A stretch of DNA of 12,031 nucleotides, from NCBI GenBank assembly GCA_018969935.1, contig JAGWXJ010000050.1, positions 1 through 12,031 of the forward strand, read 5' to 3'. The first letter of the stretch is position 1; every line of letters begins with the position of its first letter. This document shows, piece by piece, positions 1-6,301 of the stretch. The notes below the pieces were generated by a model, which made no database searches, had not been told where the DNA came from, and saw only the letters and a program-made list of their open reading frames with translations. The DNA comes from Alphaproteobacteria bacterium. Lineage in GTDB: Bacteria; Pseudomonadota; Alphaproteobacteria; Micavibrionales; UBA1664. The position numbers and the translations under genes were made by a program.

Positions 1-93
1 CAGCACGCCAAAACCAAGGTCGCCTGTCAGCAACATCACGCTGGGGTCCTTGGCGGCAATATCAAGAAGGGTCTTGAGGAAGATATCGCGCAT
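1..93 (-). CDS. Transketolase C-terminal subunit (partial, N-terminal 31 residues)
   Basis: Only the first 31 codons lie in the window; the gene runs off the left edge. The visible protein begins MRDIFLKTLLDIAAKDPSV and continues to LLTGDLGFGVL. This is the usual opening of the pyrimidine-binding half of split transketolases, where an acidic residue after the LTGDLG-type strand begins the Pyr domain. The ATG (93-91) overlaps the TAA stop of the N-terminal subunit by one base (TAATG), so the two halves are translationally coupled and should form one enzyme. Together they would transfer a two-carbon ketol unit between sugars using thiamine diphosphate. The catalytic region of this half is outside the window, so substrate cannot be judged. 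A one-piece 1-deoxyxylulose-5-phosphate synthase is excluded by the split arrangement. Confidence 0.85.
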   Translation of the reverse strand, partial: MRDIFLKTLLDIAAKDPSVMLLTGDLGFGVL

Positions 94-911
94 TAGCTGG
101 CCTCCAGCTCTTTGCGGGCGGCCTCGAATTCATCGCCCTTGGCCGTACGGTAATGCCACAGCACCGCATTCTCCATGAACGATACGCCGCGCCCTTTGAT
201 GGTACGCGCAATCACAAGCCGCGGCTTTGTGGCCTTGGCGGGGTCTACGTCCATCGCAGCAATCAGCGCTTCGTAATCATGCCCGTCTACTTCCACCACA
301 TCCCAGTTGAAGGCGCGCAGCTTGTCGGCAAAGGGTTCAAGGTTCAACGTGTCCGTGGTGGTGGTCAGGCTTTGTAGGCCGTTCCAGTCTACAACGGCCA
401 CAACGTTGGAAAGCTTGTGGTGCGCGGCAAACAAAAACGCTTCCCAGTTGGAACCTTCATCACACTCCCCGTCCGATAGCACGCAGTAAACACGGGAAGG
501 CGCGTTACGCAGTTTCAGGGCATAGGCGCGGCCAACAGCCACAGGCAAACCATGGCCAAGCGAACCGGTCGAAAGTTCAACCCCAGGCACGTTTTTGTGC
601 GACACATGCCCCGACATGATAGAGCCATTGGTGTAATAGCTGTCCAAAACGCTGCGCTCGAAAAAACCGCGCTCAGATAACGCCACATAAATGGCGGCAC
701 CGGCATGCCCCTTGCTGAGGATGAAGCGGTCACGCCCCTCCCACAGCGGGTTTTTGGGGTCAAGCCGCATGACAGCGCCGTAAAGCGAGGCGATGATATC
801 CGTCATCGAGAAAATGGAGCCAATGTGCGAACCGCCGCCACGGCTTGTCATCTCAAGGGTCTTGAGGCGGATGGTTTTGGCAAGGGCGCGGACGGTACTA
901 AGGTCGGTCAT
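93..911 (-). CDS. Transketolase, N-terminal (thiamine-diphosphate-binding) subunit
   Basis: A 272-residue protein covering the PP/ThDP-binding half of transketolase; full-length enzymes are about 650 residues in one chain. Visible family marks are His29 (GGGSHIGS), SKGH at 66-69, a GSLGHG loop at 116-121, and the Mg/ThDP motif SDGECDEG at 146-153 followed by DWN at 175-177. All expected cofactor residues appear intact, so it should be active with the downstream C-terminal half. It overlaps the methyltransferase stop by four bases (ATGA, 911-908) and the next gene by one base, so it belongs to the same operon as the sugar transferase and methyltransferase. Split transketolases are known both in central metabolism and as dedicated enzymes for unusual sugars, such as the apulose-phosphate and sulfo-sugar pathways. 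The operon points to a glycan-precursor role here, which is inference. Confidence 0.93.
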   Translation of the reverse strand: MTDLSTVRALAKTIRLKTLEMTSRGGGSHIGSIFSMTDIIASLYGAVMRLDPKNPLWEGRDRFILSKGHAGAAIYVALSERGFFERSVLDSYYTNGSIMSGHVSHKNVPGVELSTGSLGHGLPVAVGRAYALKLRNAPSRVYCVLSDGECDEGSNWEAFLFAAHHKLSNVVAVVDWNGLQSLTTTTDTLNLEPFADKLRAFNWDVVEVDGHDYEALIAAMDVDPAKATKPRLVIARTIKGRGVSFMENAVLWHYRTAKGDEFEAARKELEAS

Positions 912-1711
912 GCTTTTTTGCGGGCCGCGCAGAAAATCACCTTATGCGTGCGGCAAGGTTCATCGGCTGTAATGGCATCGGGCGTTTGTTTGGGGCAGGT
1001 GGTGCCCGTAATTTCATGCGGCAGCTGGACAAGCGATCCGAAAACAAGGCGCTTCATCCATTTTTTCCCCGCTGTCGTTTTGGGCATCAGGCCCAGCTCC
1101 ACAACAATCTTTTTAATAGGGCGCAAAATCTTCTGCTTGATGGATACGGCTTTAAGCGGCGTGTCGCCTGCCATCTCCTCAACGGCAAAGCCGTGTTTCT
1201 CCATAAGGGCTTTCAGCTCGACAGTACCAAAATAGGTATGGCTCATCGGGCTGGGGTTGAAGTCGTACAAATCCTTGTTGGCGGTCGCTATCAGCAGCAC
1301 ACCGTCCTTGCGCAAAATACGCTTCATCTCGGCCATGAAGGCATCGACATCGGGCAGGTAGTATATGGCCTCGAATATAAGGGCTACGTCAGCCGATGCA
1401 TCGGCATAAGGCAGCTTCGCGGCATCAGCCGTATCGATGCGGATGCGCGTGCCGTAATGCGCGCGCGGGTTTTTAAGTACTTCGTCCGATATGTCACAGC
1501 CCTGTACCGACCACGCGACGGATGCAAGGTAGCCAAGCCCCGCGCCGGCACCGCAGGCAATTTCAATCGTGTCCTTGCCCTCGGCATAGCTGCCCGCCCA
1601 GTAATAGCGGTTGCACAGGCGTTGCAATTGCTCGGCGCTGATTTCATCGCCCGACATCTCGGTAACGGATTTGTATGTCGCCTCGTCAAATTTTTCGGCA
1701 GTGGCGGTCAT
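908..1711 (-). CDS. Class I SAM-dependent methyltransferase
   Basis: A 267-residue soluble protein with a Rossmann-type methyltransferase domain. Motif I is ACGAGAGLGYLA at about 52-63, which would bind S-adenosylmethionine. The acidic end of strand 2 is in GCDIS (71-75), and the motif IV region is DVALIFEAIYYL at about 108-119. These are typical of the Methyltransf_11 group acting on small molecules, lipids or sugars. The C-terminal third, from about residue 165, is not family-specific and probably forms the substrate lid. The start overlaps the sugar transferase stop by four bases (ATGA, 1711-1708) and the stop overlaps the transketolase start by four, so expression should be strictly coupled. 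The neighbours suggest O- or C-methylation of a sugar or glycolipid; the acceptor cannot be read from the sequence. An unrelated housekeeping methylation is possible but less likely. Confidence 0.88.
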   Translation of the reverse strand: MTATAEKFDEATYKSVTEMSGDEISAEQLQRLCNRYYWAGSYAEGKDTIEIACGAGAGLGYLASVAWSVQGCDISDEVLKNPRAHYGTRIRIDTADAAKLPYADASADVALIFEAIYYLPDVDAFMAEMKRILRKDGVLLIATANKDLYDFNPSPMSHTYFGTVELKALMEKHGFAVEEMAGDTPLKAVSIKQKILRPIKKIVVELGLMPKTTAGKKWMKRLVFGSLVQLPHEITGTTCPKQTPDAITADEPCRTHKVIFCAARKKA

Positions 1712-2451
1712 GCGGCGGCCCTTTCTCGGGTTGTAACAATCTCGGTGGCACCGGGTGGCGGTGCTGGTTGCAGCGGCTCTTGCCGTGCGGCGACGCGTTT
1801 AAGGTCGGCATCGCAACCAAGCGTCGCCAGAATCTCCTGCACACCGGCCAGCGCCTTTTCGCGGCTAACAATGGCCATCGCGGTCAGGATGATGAGTTTG
1901 ATATCCAGTACAAAGCTTGCGTGCTCGATGTAGAAAACGCCAAGGCGGCTTTTATAGGGGCGGATAAGCTGGTTGTAGGCGATATCGGGGTCCGTTTTAT
2001 CTTTCAAAATCTCGCCCTCGTCCGAAAATACGATGGAGGATATATCCGTGATGCCGGGGCGCACGCTCAGCAGTTTTTTCTCGTAAGGGGTGTAAAGGTC
2101 CGTTTCGCGCTTGACGTTCGGGCGCGGGCCGACCAGCGACATGTCGCCCTTCAGCACATTCCAGAGTTGCGTAATTTCATCAAGCTTGTACTTGCGGATC
2201 ATTTGGCCCACGCGCGTGATGCGCATGTCGTTGGCGCCGGTGGAATCCACGCCCGTTTTATCGGCGTTCTTCACCATGGAACGCAGCTTCACCATGCGGA
2301 AGGGTTTTTCGCCCATGCCCATGCGCTCGCCCATGTAAAATGGCGAGTGTTTGTCCTGCCGCCAGACAAGAAACATGAACACAAGAATGACAGGGCTGAA
2401 CACCAGCAAACCACAGGCCGAAGCCACGATATCGAAAGCGCGTTTCATCAT
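1708..2451 (-). CDS. Bacterial sugar transferase (monotopic phosphoglycosyl transferase, PglC/WcaJ family)
   Basis: A 247-residue protein of the PF02397 family, which moves a sugar-1-phosphate from a nucleotide sugar onto undecaprenyl phosphate and so starts O-antigen, capsule or exopolysaccharide repeat synthesis at the inner membrane. It has one N-terminal hydrophobic segment (about 6-29) that would form the re-entrant helix of a PglC-like enzyme. Family marks are FRMVKLRSM at about 51-59, the catalytic Asp-Glu dyad at 91-92 (KLDEITQLWNVLKGDMS), SLVGPRP at 105-111 and RPGITD at 131-136. It lacks the extra N-terminal helices and CoA-binding-like domain of WcaJ/WbaP. It is about 40 residues longer than minimal PglC-type enzymes, with a Pro/Ala-rich tail after about residue 222. 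There are two adjacent ATG codons (2451 and 2448). AAGG sits seven bases before the first. It is the first gene of the visible operon. Confidence 0.93.
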   Translation of the reverse strand: MMKRAFDIVASACGLLVFSPVILVFMFLVWRQDKHSPFYMGERMGMGEKPFRMVKLRSMVKNADKTGVDSTGANDMRITRVGQMIRKYKLDEITQLWNVLKGDMSLVGPRPNVKRETDLYTPYEKKLLSVRPGITDISSIVFSDEGEILKDKTDPDIAYNQLIRPYKSRLGVFYIEHASFVLDIKLIILTAMAIVSREKALAGVQEILATLGCDADLKRVAARQEPLQPAPPPGATEIVTTRERAAA

Positions 2452-2462
2452 GCGGGCACCTT

Positions 2463-2476
2463 AGCCCAACTGGGCT
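2463..2476. repeat. Inverted repeat in the leader of the sugar transferase gene
   Basis: Six-base complementary arms (AGCCCA / TGGGCT) are separated by two bases, 12-25 bases before the first ATG of the sugar transferase and directly next to its AAGG ribosome-binding site. In the mRNA this could fold into a short GC stem beside the Shine-Dalgarno sequence, or the DNA could be a small operator. No T-run follows on the minus strand, so it is not a terminator for leftward transcription. Confidence 0.3.
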
Positions 2477-2503
2477 TTGGGCGCAAACTAACGGCTAAAA
2501 AAA

Positions 2504-2517
2504 TAAAGATATCTTAA
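2504..2517. promoter_or_regulatory. A+T-rich palindrome upstream of the glycan operon
   Basis: TAAAGATATCTTAA contains a perfect ten-base palindrome (AAGATATCTT, 2506-2515), 53-66 bases before the sugar transferase start. It lies in the only clearly A+T-rich patch of that gap, where the operon promoter would be expected. No convincing -35/-10 pair can be fitted: TTGCTA on the minus strand (2532-2527) has poor partners. Operator function is a guess. Confidence 0.2.
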
Positions 2518-2593
2518 GGGGATAACTAGCAAGGTAGTGGGCGCTTGGTGCGCATACAACCTGTTCAAATGGTATGACATCCGTAAGGCCGGA

Positions 2594-2668
2594 TGGTGGG
2601 CACTGCAGGGATTGAACCTGCGACCCCCACAATGTCAATGTGATGCTCTCCCGCTGAGCTAAGTGCCC
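2594..2668 (-). tRNA. tRNA-Val (anticodon GAC)
   Basis: On the minus strand a complete 75-nucleotide cloverleaf can be folded by hand. The acceptor stem is GGGCACT with AGTGCCC, and the D stem is GCTC/GAGC. The anticodon stem TCACA/TGTGG (one G-U pair) closes the loop TTGACAT, giving anticodon GAC for valine. The T stem is GCAGG/CCTGC around TTCAATC, the discriminator is A and the CCA end is encoded. It would read GUC and GUU valine codons. It lies between cpdR and the glycan operon and probably has its own promoter. A small hairpin (ATCCG/CGGAT, 2579-2594) starts at the CCA end but has no T-run. Confidence 0.97.
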
Positions 2669-2690
2669 ATACCATTCGTGAGTGGGGGAT

Positions 2691-2719
2691 TAAATAGCGG
2701 GATTGCAGCGTTAGTGCAA
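2691..2719 (-). promoter_or_regulatory. Candidate promoter of tRNA-Val
   Basis: On the minus strand TTGCAC (2719-2714) and TATTTA (2696-2691) are separated by exactly 17 bases, a sigma70-like layout. The predicted start near 2684 would give a leader of about 16 bases before the mature tRNA end. The hexamers are only partial matches (a TTTAAT at 2694-2689 is an alternative -10), but the gap is short and the tRNA needs a promoter here unless it is read from cpdR. Confidence 0.4.
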
Positions 2720-2724
2720 GTCTT

Positions 2725-3096
2725 TTAGGCGGCCTTCAAAAGCTGGTTCACCTGATCCACCAAGTCCTTGAGATGAAAGGGCTTTGAAAGCACGCGGGCC
2801 TGTGTGCGTTGCGGGTTGCGGGCGCCCATGGCAACGGCTGCAAAACCGGTTATAAACATAACCTTGATGGAAGGGTGTAAATCCGTGGCTTTCTGGGCAA
2901 GTTCGATGCCGTCCATGCCGGGCATCACGATATCCGCGAGCAACAGGTCAAAATCCCCGTCCTTGCCGTCCTTGATGGCGGCAAGGGCATCCAGCCCGTC
3001 CGTACGTGCCTCCACTTCATGGCCCGCCTTGGCAAGCGCCGTGGTCAGGAAACCACGCATGGAGGTGTCGTCTTCAGCAAGCAGGATTTTGGCCAT
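2725..3096 (-). CDS. cpdR: CpdR-type single-domain response regulator
   Basis: A 123-residue stand-alone receiver domain. The acidic pair is Asp9-Asp10, the phosphoacceptor is Asp55 in LLLADIVMPGMDGIELA, the switch Thr83 lies in MFITGFAAVA, and the conserved Lys105 in VLSKPFHLKDLV. From memory these blocks match CpdR of Caulobacter and Rhizobiales better than CheY or DivK, especially MFITGFAAVA and SKPFHLKDLV. In Caulobacter unphosphorylated CpdR primes the ClpXP protease for cell-cycle substrates such as PdeA and, through RcdA and PopA, CtrA; phosphorylation through CckA-ChpT turns it off. The protein ends in two alanines, as CpdR does, a feature linked to its own ClpXP turnover. GAGG lies ten bases before the ATG. 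It is 94 bases downstream of plcP on the same strand, so read-through is possible, but a palindrome in the gap suggests its own control. Confidence 0.88.
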   Translation of the reverse strand: MAKILLAEDDTSMRGFLTTALAKAGHEVEARTDGLDALAAIKDGKDGDFDLLLADIVMPGMDGIELAQKATDLHPSIKVMFITGFAAVAMGARNPQRTQARVLSKPFHLKDLVDQVNQLLKAA

Positions 3097-3124
3097 GTAT
3101 TCTATGCCTCGTCATTAGGGCTAT

Positions 3125-3137
3125 GGTTCATTGAACC
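3125..3137. promoter_or_regulatory. Perfect inverted repeat upstream of cpdR
   Basis: GGTTCA-T-TGAACC is a 13-base perfect inverted repeat with a one-base centre, 29-41 bases before the cpdR start. It sits where the -10/+1 region of a cpdR promoter would be expected. It could be a dimeric repressor site. It does not match the CtrA pattern TTAA-N7-TTAA. No T-run follows on the minus strand, so it is not a terminator of plcP. Confidence 0.35.
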
Positions 3138-3190
3138 GCGCGGGCGGCATTTCTATCAAGCAAAATGCGCCGTTGTCCACAATCCCTTCA

Positions 3191-4126
3191 TCAGCTAGTG
3201 GCTTCTTTGGCTTCTTCAACCCCGCCTTTACGGCTGGGCCACAGACGTCGGATACGGCGGATGATAAGGGCGGTTTCATAGTTGCGGGCTATGTGCACCG
3301 CCTCCGATGCGGGGATGCAGGTTTGCGTGGCTCGCATATCAGGCCAGCGCACCAGCTCCACTGTTCCGTCCAGAGTTTCGATGATGGCGGTGTTGGTGTA
3401 CCCCATCCAAACCCCGCAATTCCCGAAAAGGTATTTGCGCCTCAGCATCTTTATTTTGGGCAGGTGTGTATGCCCGCAAATAAGCCCGTCAAGCTGGCGG
3501 TTGCGTATAAGCCGCACCACACGGCGTTCCAGTGTGCCAAGCATCCTGAATGCCATCTTGCCCGATTTTTTGACAAGCGCCTTGGCCAGCGAGAATTTTT
3601 TTGGCTTGCCGTCAACTATCACCAGTGGCGTCGGGCGCACAAAGTCAAAAAAATCAGTCAGCGTTTCAAAAAACCAGTCGCTCAGTTTTGAAAGGCGTCC
3701 GCGCAACAGCACGTTATCGAATTGGTCGCCGTGAAGTACAATCAGCTTCTTGCCAAGCTTGGTCGTATGGATGGCGGTGTTGGTTATCTTTAGCCCTGCC
3801 TGCATGCTGAACTTTGCGCGGTCGATGATATTGATATGCCGCACACGCTCGTCATGGTTACCGGGCAGGTAGATGATTTTGGCGCCGCGCCGCCTGTGGT
3901 CCACAAGGGCATCCAGCACATGTGTGTACCCTGCCGTCCAGAACCAGCGCTTGGAAAGTTTCCACCCGTCGATGATGTCGCCGACCAGATAAATCCTCTG
4001 CGGCGAGTATGATTTAAGGCAGTCCAGCAGCGCCGCGGTATCAACCCCGCGGTATCCGAAGTGTAAGTCCGATATAAAAAGCGCGCGGATTTTTGTGGCT
4101 GGCTGGTTCGGGTCAATTGATGTCAT
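3191..4126 (-). CDS. plcP: Metallophosphoesterase, probable phospholipase C of the PlcP type
   Basis: A 311-residue protein of the calcineurin-like phosphoesterase fold, in the branch often labelled UDP-2,3-diacylglucosamine hydrolase (LpxH-like). The metal ligands are in order: Asp20 and His22 (SDLHFG), Asp50 (VGDIIDGW), GNHD at 89-92, His132 (VLHGDQFD) and GHTH at 218-221. There is no signal peptide, so it should act at the inner face of the membrane. The stop of the upstream glycosyltransferase overlaps its ATG by four bases. In Rhizobiales and marine Alphaproteobacteria this gene order encodes PlcP, which cuts phosphatidylcholine or phosphatidylethanolamine to diacylglycerol during phosphate starvation, with Agt making glycolipid from the product. 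A basic C-terminal tail of about 40 residues follows the core. The PlcP call rests on context and family memory; a genuine LpxH-type role in lipid A synthesis remains possible. Confidence 0.78.
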   Translation of the reverse strand: MTSIDPNQPATKIRALFISDLHFGYRGVDTAALLDCLKSYSPQRIYLVGDIIDGWKLSKRWFWTAGYTHVLDALVDHRRRGAKIIYLPGNHDERVRHINIIDRAKFSMQAGLKITNTAIHTTKLGKKLIVLHGDQFDNVLLRGRLSKLSDWFFETLTDFFDFVRPTPLVIVDGKPKKFSLAKALVKKSGKMAFRMLGTLERRVVRLIRNRQLDGLICGHTHLPKIKMLRRKYLFGNCGVWMGYTNTAIIETLDGTVELVRWPDMRATQTCIPASEAVHIARNYETALIIRRIRRLWPSRKGGVEEAKEATS

Positions 4127-5163
4127 TGCGCGGCGCTGGCCTCCGTTTCAACAAAACGTTTTGCAATGGCGGGCCAGCTATAAAGTTTTTGGGCGTGTGC
4201 GTTTCGGCCTTGCGGTGTACCACCCGATGCAAGCGCGCGCGCAACGGCGCGGCCAAGGTCTGTGTCCACGGCACCCAACGTATCATCGGTGATGATATCC
4301 TTGGGGCCTGTCACGTTGTATCCGGCAACGGGCAGCCCGCAGGCCATCGCCTCCACAATCACAAGGCCAAACGTATCGGTAAGGGAAGGGAACACGAAAA
4401 CATCGGCACTCCTGAAATGGTCGCCAAGTTCCTGCCCAACCTTTGGCCCCGTAAATATCACATCAGGGTATCTGGCTCTCAGTTCGTCCAGTTGCGGGCC
4501 TTGGCCCACCACAACCTTGCTGCCCTCAAGCGGCAAATCCAGAAATGCCGCAATGTTTTTTTCAATCGCAATCCGCCCTACAAAAAGATGCACGGGCTTC
4601 GGCAATTCGGCAAACAGTGTCTTGGGCCCTGTATGGAACACGCTGAAGTCTACGCCGCAGGCAAGCCGCTTGAGGGGCTGTTGGCAGCCCCATGCCTTCA
4701 ACTGGTCCTCTATGCTTTGGGTGGTCACATAAGTGTATCGTGCGGGTGCATGGAAATGCCGTACCAACGCCACCATGGCTTCGCGTACCCGCGCGGTAAG
4801 CGCCTTGCCCGAAAACGCAACCCTCGCCGCCACGTAGTCAGGGAATTGCGTATGGAAGAATGTCGTGAACGGAATATGGTGCTTGATGCAAAATGCGCGC
4901 GCCGCCCATCCCAGAGGGCCCTCTACGGCAATGTGCACAACCGAGGGTTTGAAGGCGGCCATAAGTTTGCGCAGCTTTGGCCCGGCAAACAGCGATAACC
5001 TTATTTCGCTATATCCCGGCATCGGCATGGAAATAAAACGGTCCGGCCCGATGACTTCCACTTCATGCCCCATGGCCTCGATCTCGCGGATAAGGTTCTG
5101 GTACACCCTTACAACGCCGTTTATCTGCGGCTCCCACGCATCGCTGACAATCAGAAGCTTCAT
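4123..5163 (-). CDS. agt: GT4 glycosyltransferase, probable diacylglycerol glycosyltransferase (Agt type)
   Basis: A 346-residue GT-B fold enzyme. The N-terminal acceptor domain begins MKLLIVSDAWEPQINGVV and contains FFHTQFPDY at about 102-110. The C-terminal donor domain carries VGRIAIEKN at 195-203, which would hold the nucleotide-sugar phosphates, and a D-x7-E version of the GT4 signature (TDTFGLVIVEAMACGLPV, Asp263 and Glu271). That Asp form is typical of the SqdX/MgtA branch, which includes lipid glucosyl-, glucuronosyl- and mannosyltransferases. There is no membrane helix; such enzymes bind the inner membrane from the cytosol. It is the first gene of a two-gene operon with plcP, so the expected acceptor is the diacylglycerol that PlcP makes. 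The donor sugar cannot be read. Its start is 19 bases from the divergent rluD start, leaving the promoter inside rluD, and I could not fit a Pho box there. Confidence 0.82.
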   Translation of the reverse strand: MKLLIVSDAWEPQINGVVRVYQNLIREIEAMGHEVEVIGPDRFISMPMPGYSEIRLSLFAGPKLRKLMAAFKPSVVHIAVEGPLGWAARAFCIKHHIPFTTFFHTQFPDYVAARVAFSGKALTARVREAMVALVRHFHAPARYTYVTTQSIEDQLKAWGCQQPLKRLACGVDFSVFHTGPKTLFAELPKPVHLFVGRIAIEKNIAAFLDLPLEGSKVVVGQGPQLDELRARYPDVIFTGPKVGQELGDHFRSADVFVFPSLTDTFGLVIVEAMACGLPVAGYNVTGPKDIITDDTLGAVDTDLGRAVARALASGGTPQGRNAHAQKLYSWPAIAKRFVETEASAAQ

Positions 5164-5182
5164 GTGCTAAGGTCACTTCCCG

Positions 5183-6154
5183 ATGAAGACAGATATTACA
5201 ATTCCAGATTCGCTTGAGCTTACGCGACTTGACCGCGCCTTGGCAGAGCTCCTGCCCGACTTATCCCGAAGCCGCATCAAGCAGCTGATCGAGGGCGGCG
5301 AGGTGCGCGTAGGCGGCAAAGTGCAGGATACCGCATCCCATAAGGTCAGGCGCGGTGACGTGGTGTCGCTCTCGGTGCCCGAGGCGGCTGCCGCTGAACC
5401 GGCCGCACAAAACATCCCGCTGGAAGTGGTGTTCGAGGATAAGGACCTGTTGGTCATCAACAAACCCGCAGGGCTGGTGGTGCACCCCGCCGCAGGCCAC
5501 GCGGAAGGTACGCTGGTCAACGCGCTGCTCCATCACTGTGCCGATAGCCTTTCAGGCATCGGTGGCGTCAAACGCCCCGGTATCGTGCACAGGCTGGATA
5601 AGGATACATCGGGCCTCATGCTGGTCGCCAAAAACGATATGGCGCACGCTGGCCTCGCCGCCCAGTTAGCCGACCGTACGATGTCCCGCACCTATCAGGC
5701 GGTCGTATGGGGCGTGCCCAGCCCCATCAAGGGCCGTATCGATGCCCCGCTGGCCCGCAACCCCAACAACCGCTTTTACATGCAGGTAAGGCCCGAGGGG
5801 CGGGAAGCGGCCACCAACTACTTCGTCCTCGAAAAATTCGGCGCTCACGCCTCGCTTGTTGAATGCAAGCTGGAAAGCGGGCGCACCCACCAAATCCGTG
5901 TCCACATGGCCCATATCAAGCATGCCGTGGTTGGCGACCCCCTATACGGTATCCCCGCGACAGCCGTTGAAAGCACCCTCAAAAAGGCGGGTCTGGAGGG
6001 GGAAGGGGCAGGGTACATCAAAGCCTTCCCAAGGCAGGCGCTCCACGCCGTAGCCCTGCAATTCGAGCACCCGCGCACCGGTAAGCTGAAAGAATTTAAA
6101 GTTGATTTACCAAGCGATATCAAAGACTTGATAAATTACATCAAACTTCCATAA
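5183..6154 (+). CDS. rluD: 23S rRNA pseudouridine synthase, RluD type
   Basis: A 323-residue RluA-family enzyme, close to the length of E. coli RluD. The N-terminal S4 RNA-binding domain covers about residues 12-65 (RLDRALAELLPDLSRSRIKQ, then GGEVRVGGK). The catalytic domain carries the conserved block PGIVHRLDKDTSGLMLVAKN with catalytic Asp139. Further marks are NKPAGLVVHPAAGH (93-106) and the RTHQIRVHMAHIKHAVVGDP block. RluD makes pseudouridines in helix 69 of 23S rRNA during late large-subunit assembly in the cytosol. The RluC/RluA alternatives are less likely because of the GVKRPGIVHRLDKDTSG context. AAGG at 5169-5172 is ten bases before the ATG. In several alphaproteobacteria rluD is followed by rpoH; here it is followed by a possible small RNA and a terminator. 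Confidence 0.92.
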   Translation: MKTDITIPDSLELTRLDRALAELLPDLSRSRIKQLIEGGEVRVGGKVQDTASHKVRRGDVVSLSVPEAAAAEPAAQNIPLEVVFEDKDLLVINKPAGLVVHPAAGHAEGTLVNALLHHCADSLSGIGGVKRPGIVHRLDKDTSGLMLVAKNDMAHAGLAAQLADRTMSRTYQAVVWGVPSPIKGRIDAPLARNPNNRFYMQVRPEGREAATNYFVLEKFGAHASLVECKLESGRTHQIRVHMAHIKHAVVGDPLYGIPATAVESTLKKAGLEGEGAGYIKAFPRQALHAVALQFEHPRTGKLKEFKVDLPSDIKDLINYIKLP

Positions 6155-6163
6155 AAATTCTTC

Positions 6164-6192
6164 TTGATTTTCGTTCAATTTTTATGTAAATT
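6164..6192 (+). promoter_or_regulatory. Candidate promoter downstream of rluD
   Basis: TTGATT (6164-6169) and TAAATT (6187-6192) are separated by 17 bases in a strongly A+T-rich stretch immediately after the rluD stop. Each hexamer matches the sigma70 consensus at four of six positions. The predicted start is near 6199. No plus-strand gene follows before the terminator at 6278-6301, so a product would be a short RNA. A+T-rich DNA gives such matches by chance fairly often. Confidence 0.35.
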
Positions 6193-6198
6193 AAAATT

Positions 6199-6301
6199 AT
6201 AGACACTGTCTGAAAGGTTTTAAAGTTTCTGCCTACTGATTTCTGACTTTGATTTGTGTGACCCACTCTAAACTAAGCCGCCCGCAAGGGCGGTTTTTTT
6301 T
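6199..6301 (+). ncRNA. Possible small RNA between rluD and the yjbH-like gene
   Basis: The stretch runs from a predicted start near 6199 to a strong Rho-independent terminator and would give an RNA of about 100 nucleotides. Near its 5' end is AGACA-C-TGTCT (6201-6211), a perfect inverted repeat that could be a 5' hairpin or an operator at the start site. The middle is U- and A-rich and mostly single-stranded by eye, followed by the GC-rich terminator stem with eight U residues, an arrangement common in Hfq-bound RNAs. I do not recognise a known family and see no credible small ORF. The simpler alternative is a 120-base 3' untranslated region of rluD. Confidence 0.3.
6278..6301 (+). terminator. 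Intrinsic terminator
   Basis: A perfect six-base GC stem (CCGCCC / GGGCGG) with a GCAA tetraloop is followed by eight T residues on the plus strand. It ends rightward transcription from rluD and any small RNA. Read leftward, the same stem lies ten bases after the stop of the yjbH-like gene but is followed only by CTTAGTTT, so it would be a weaker terminator in that direction. Confidence 0.9.

Noticed and set aside
944..1933. Long plus-strand open frame opposite the methyltransferase and sugar transferase
   Set aside because: It is antisense to two genes with clear motifs, spans their overlap junction, has low-complexity Arg/Cys-rich composition and no recognisable domain.
1675..2517. 280-codon plus-strand open frame over the sugar transferase
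   Set aside because: His/Ala-rich shadow of a gene with an intact catalytic dyad and family motifs; no ribosome-binding site or motif of its own.
2579..2594. Small hairpin after tRNA-Val as a terminator
   Set aside because: Only five base pairs, begins inside the CCA end and has no following T-run.
4093..4998. 301-codon plus-strand open frame opposite agt
   Set aside because: Shadow of the glycosyltransferase; composition rich in Arg, Cys and His without domain signals.
5140..5183. CTGACA (5144-5149) and GCTAAG (5166-5171) as the rluD promoter
   Set aside because: The -10 match is poor and would overlap the ribosome-binding site, leaving only a few leader bases.
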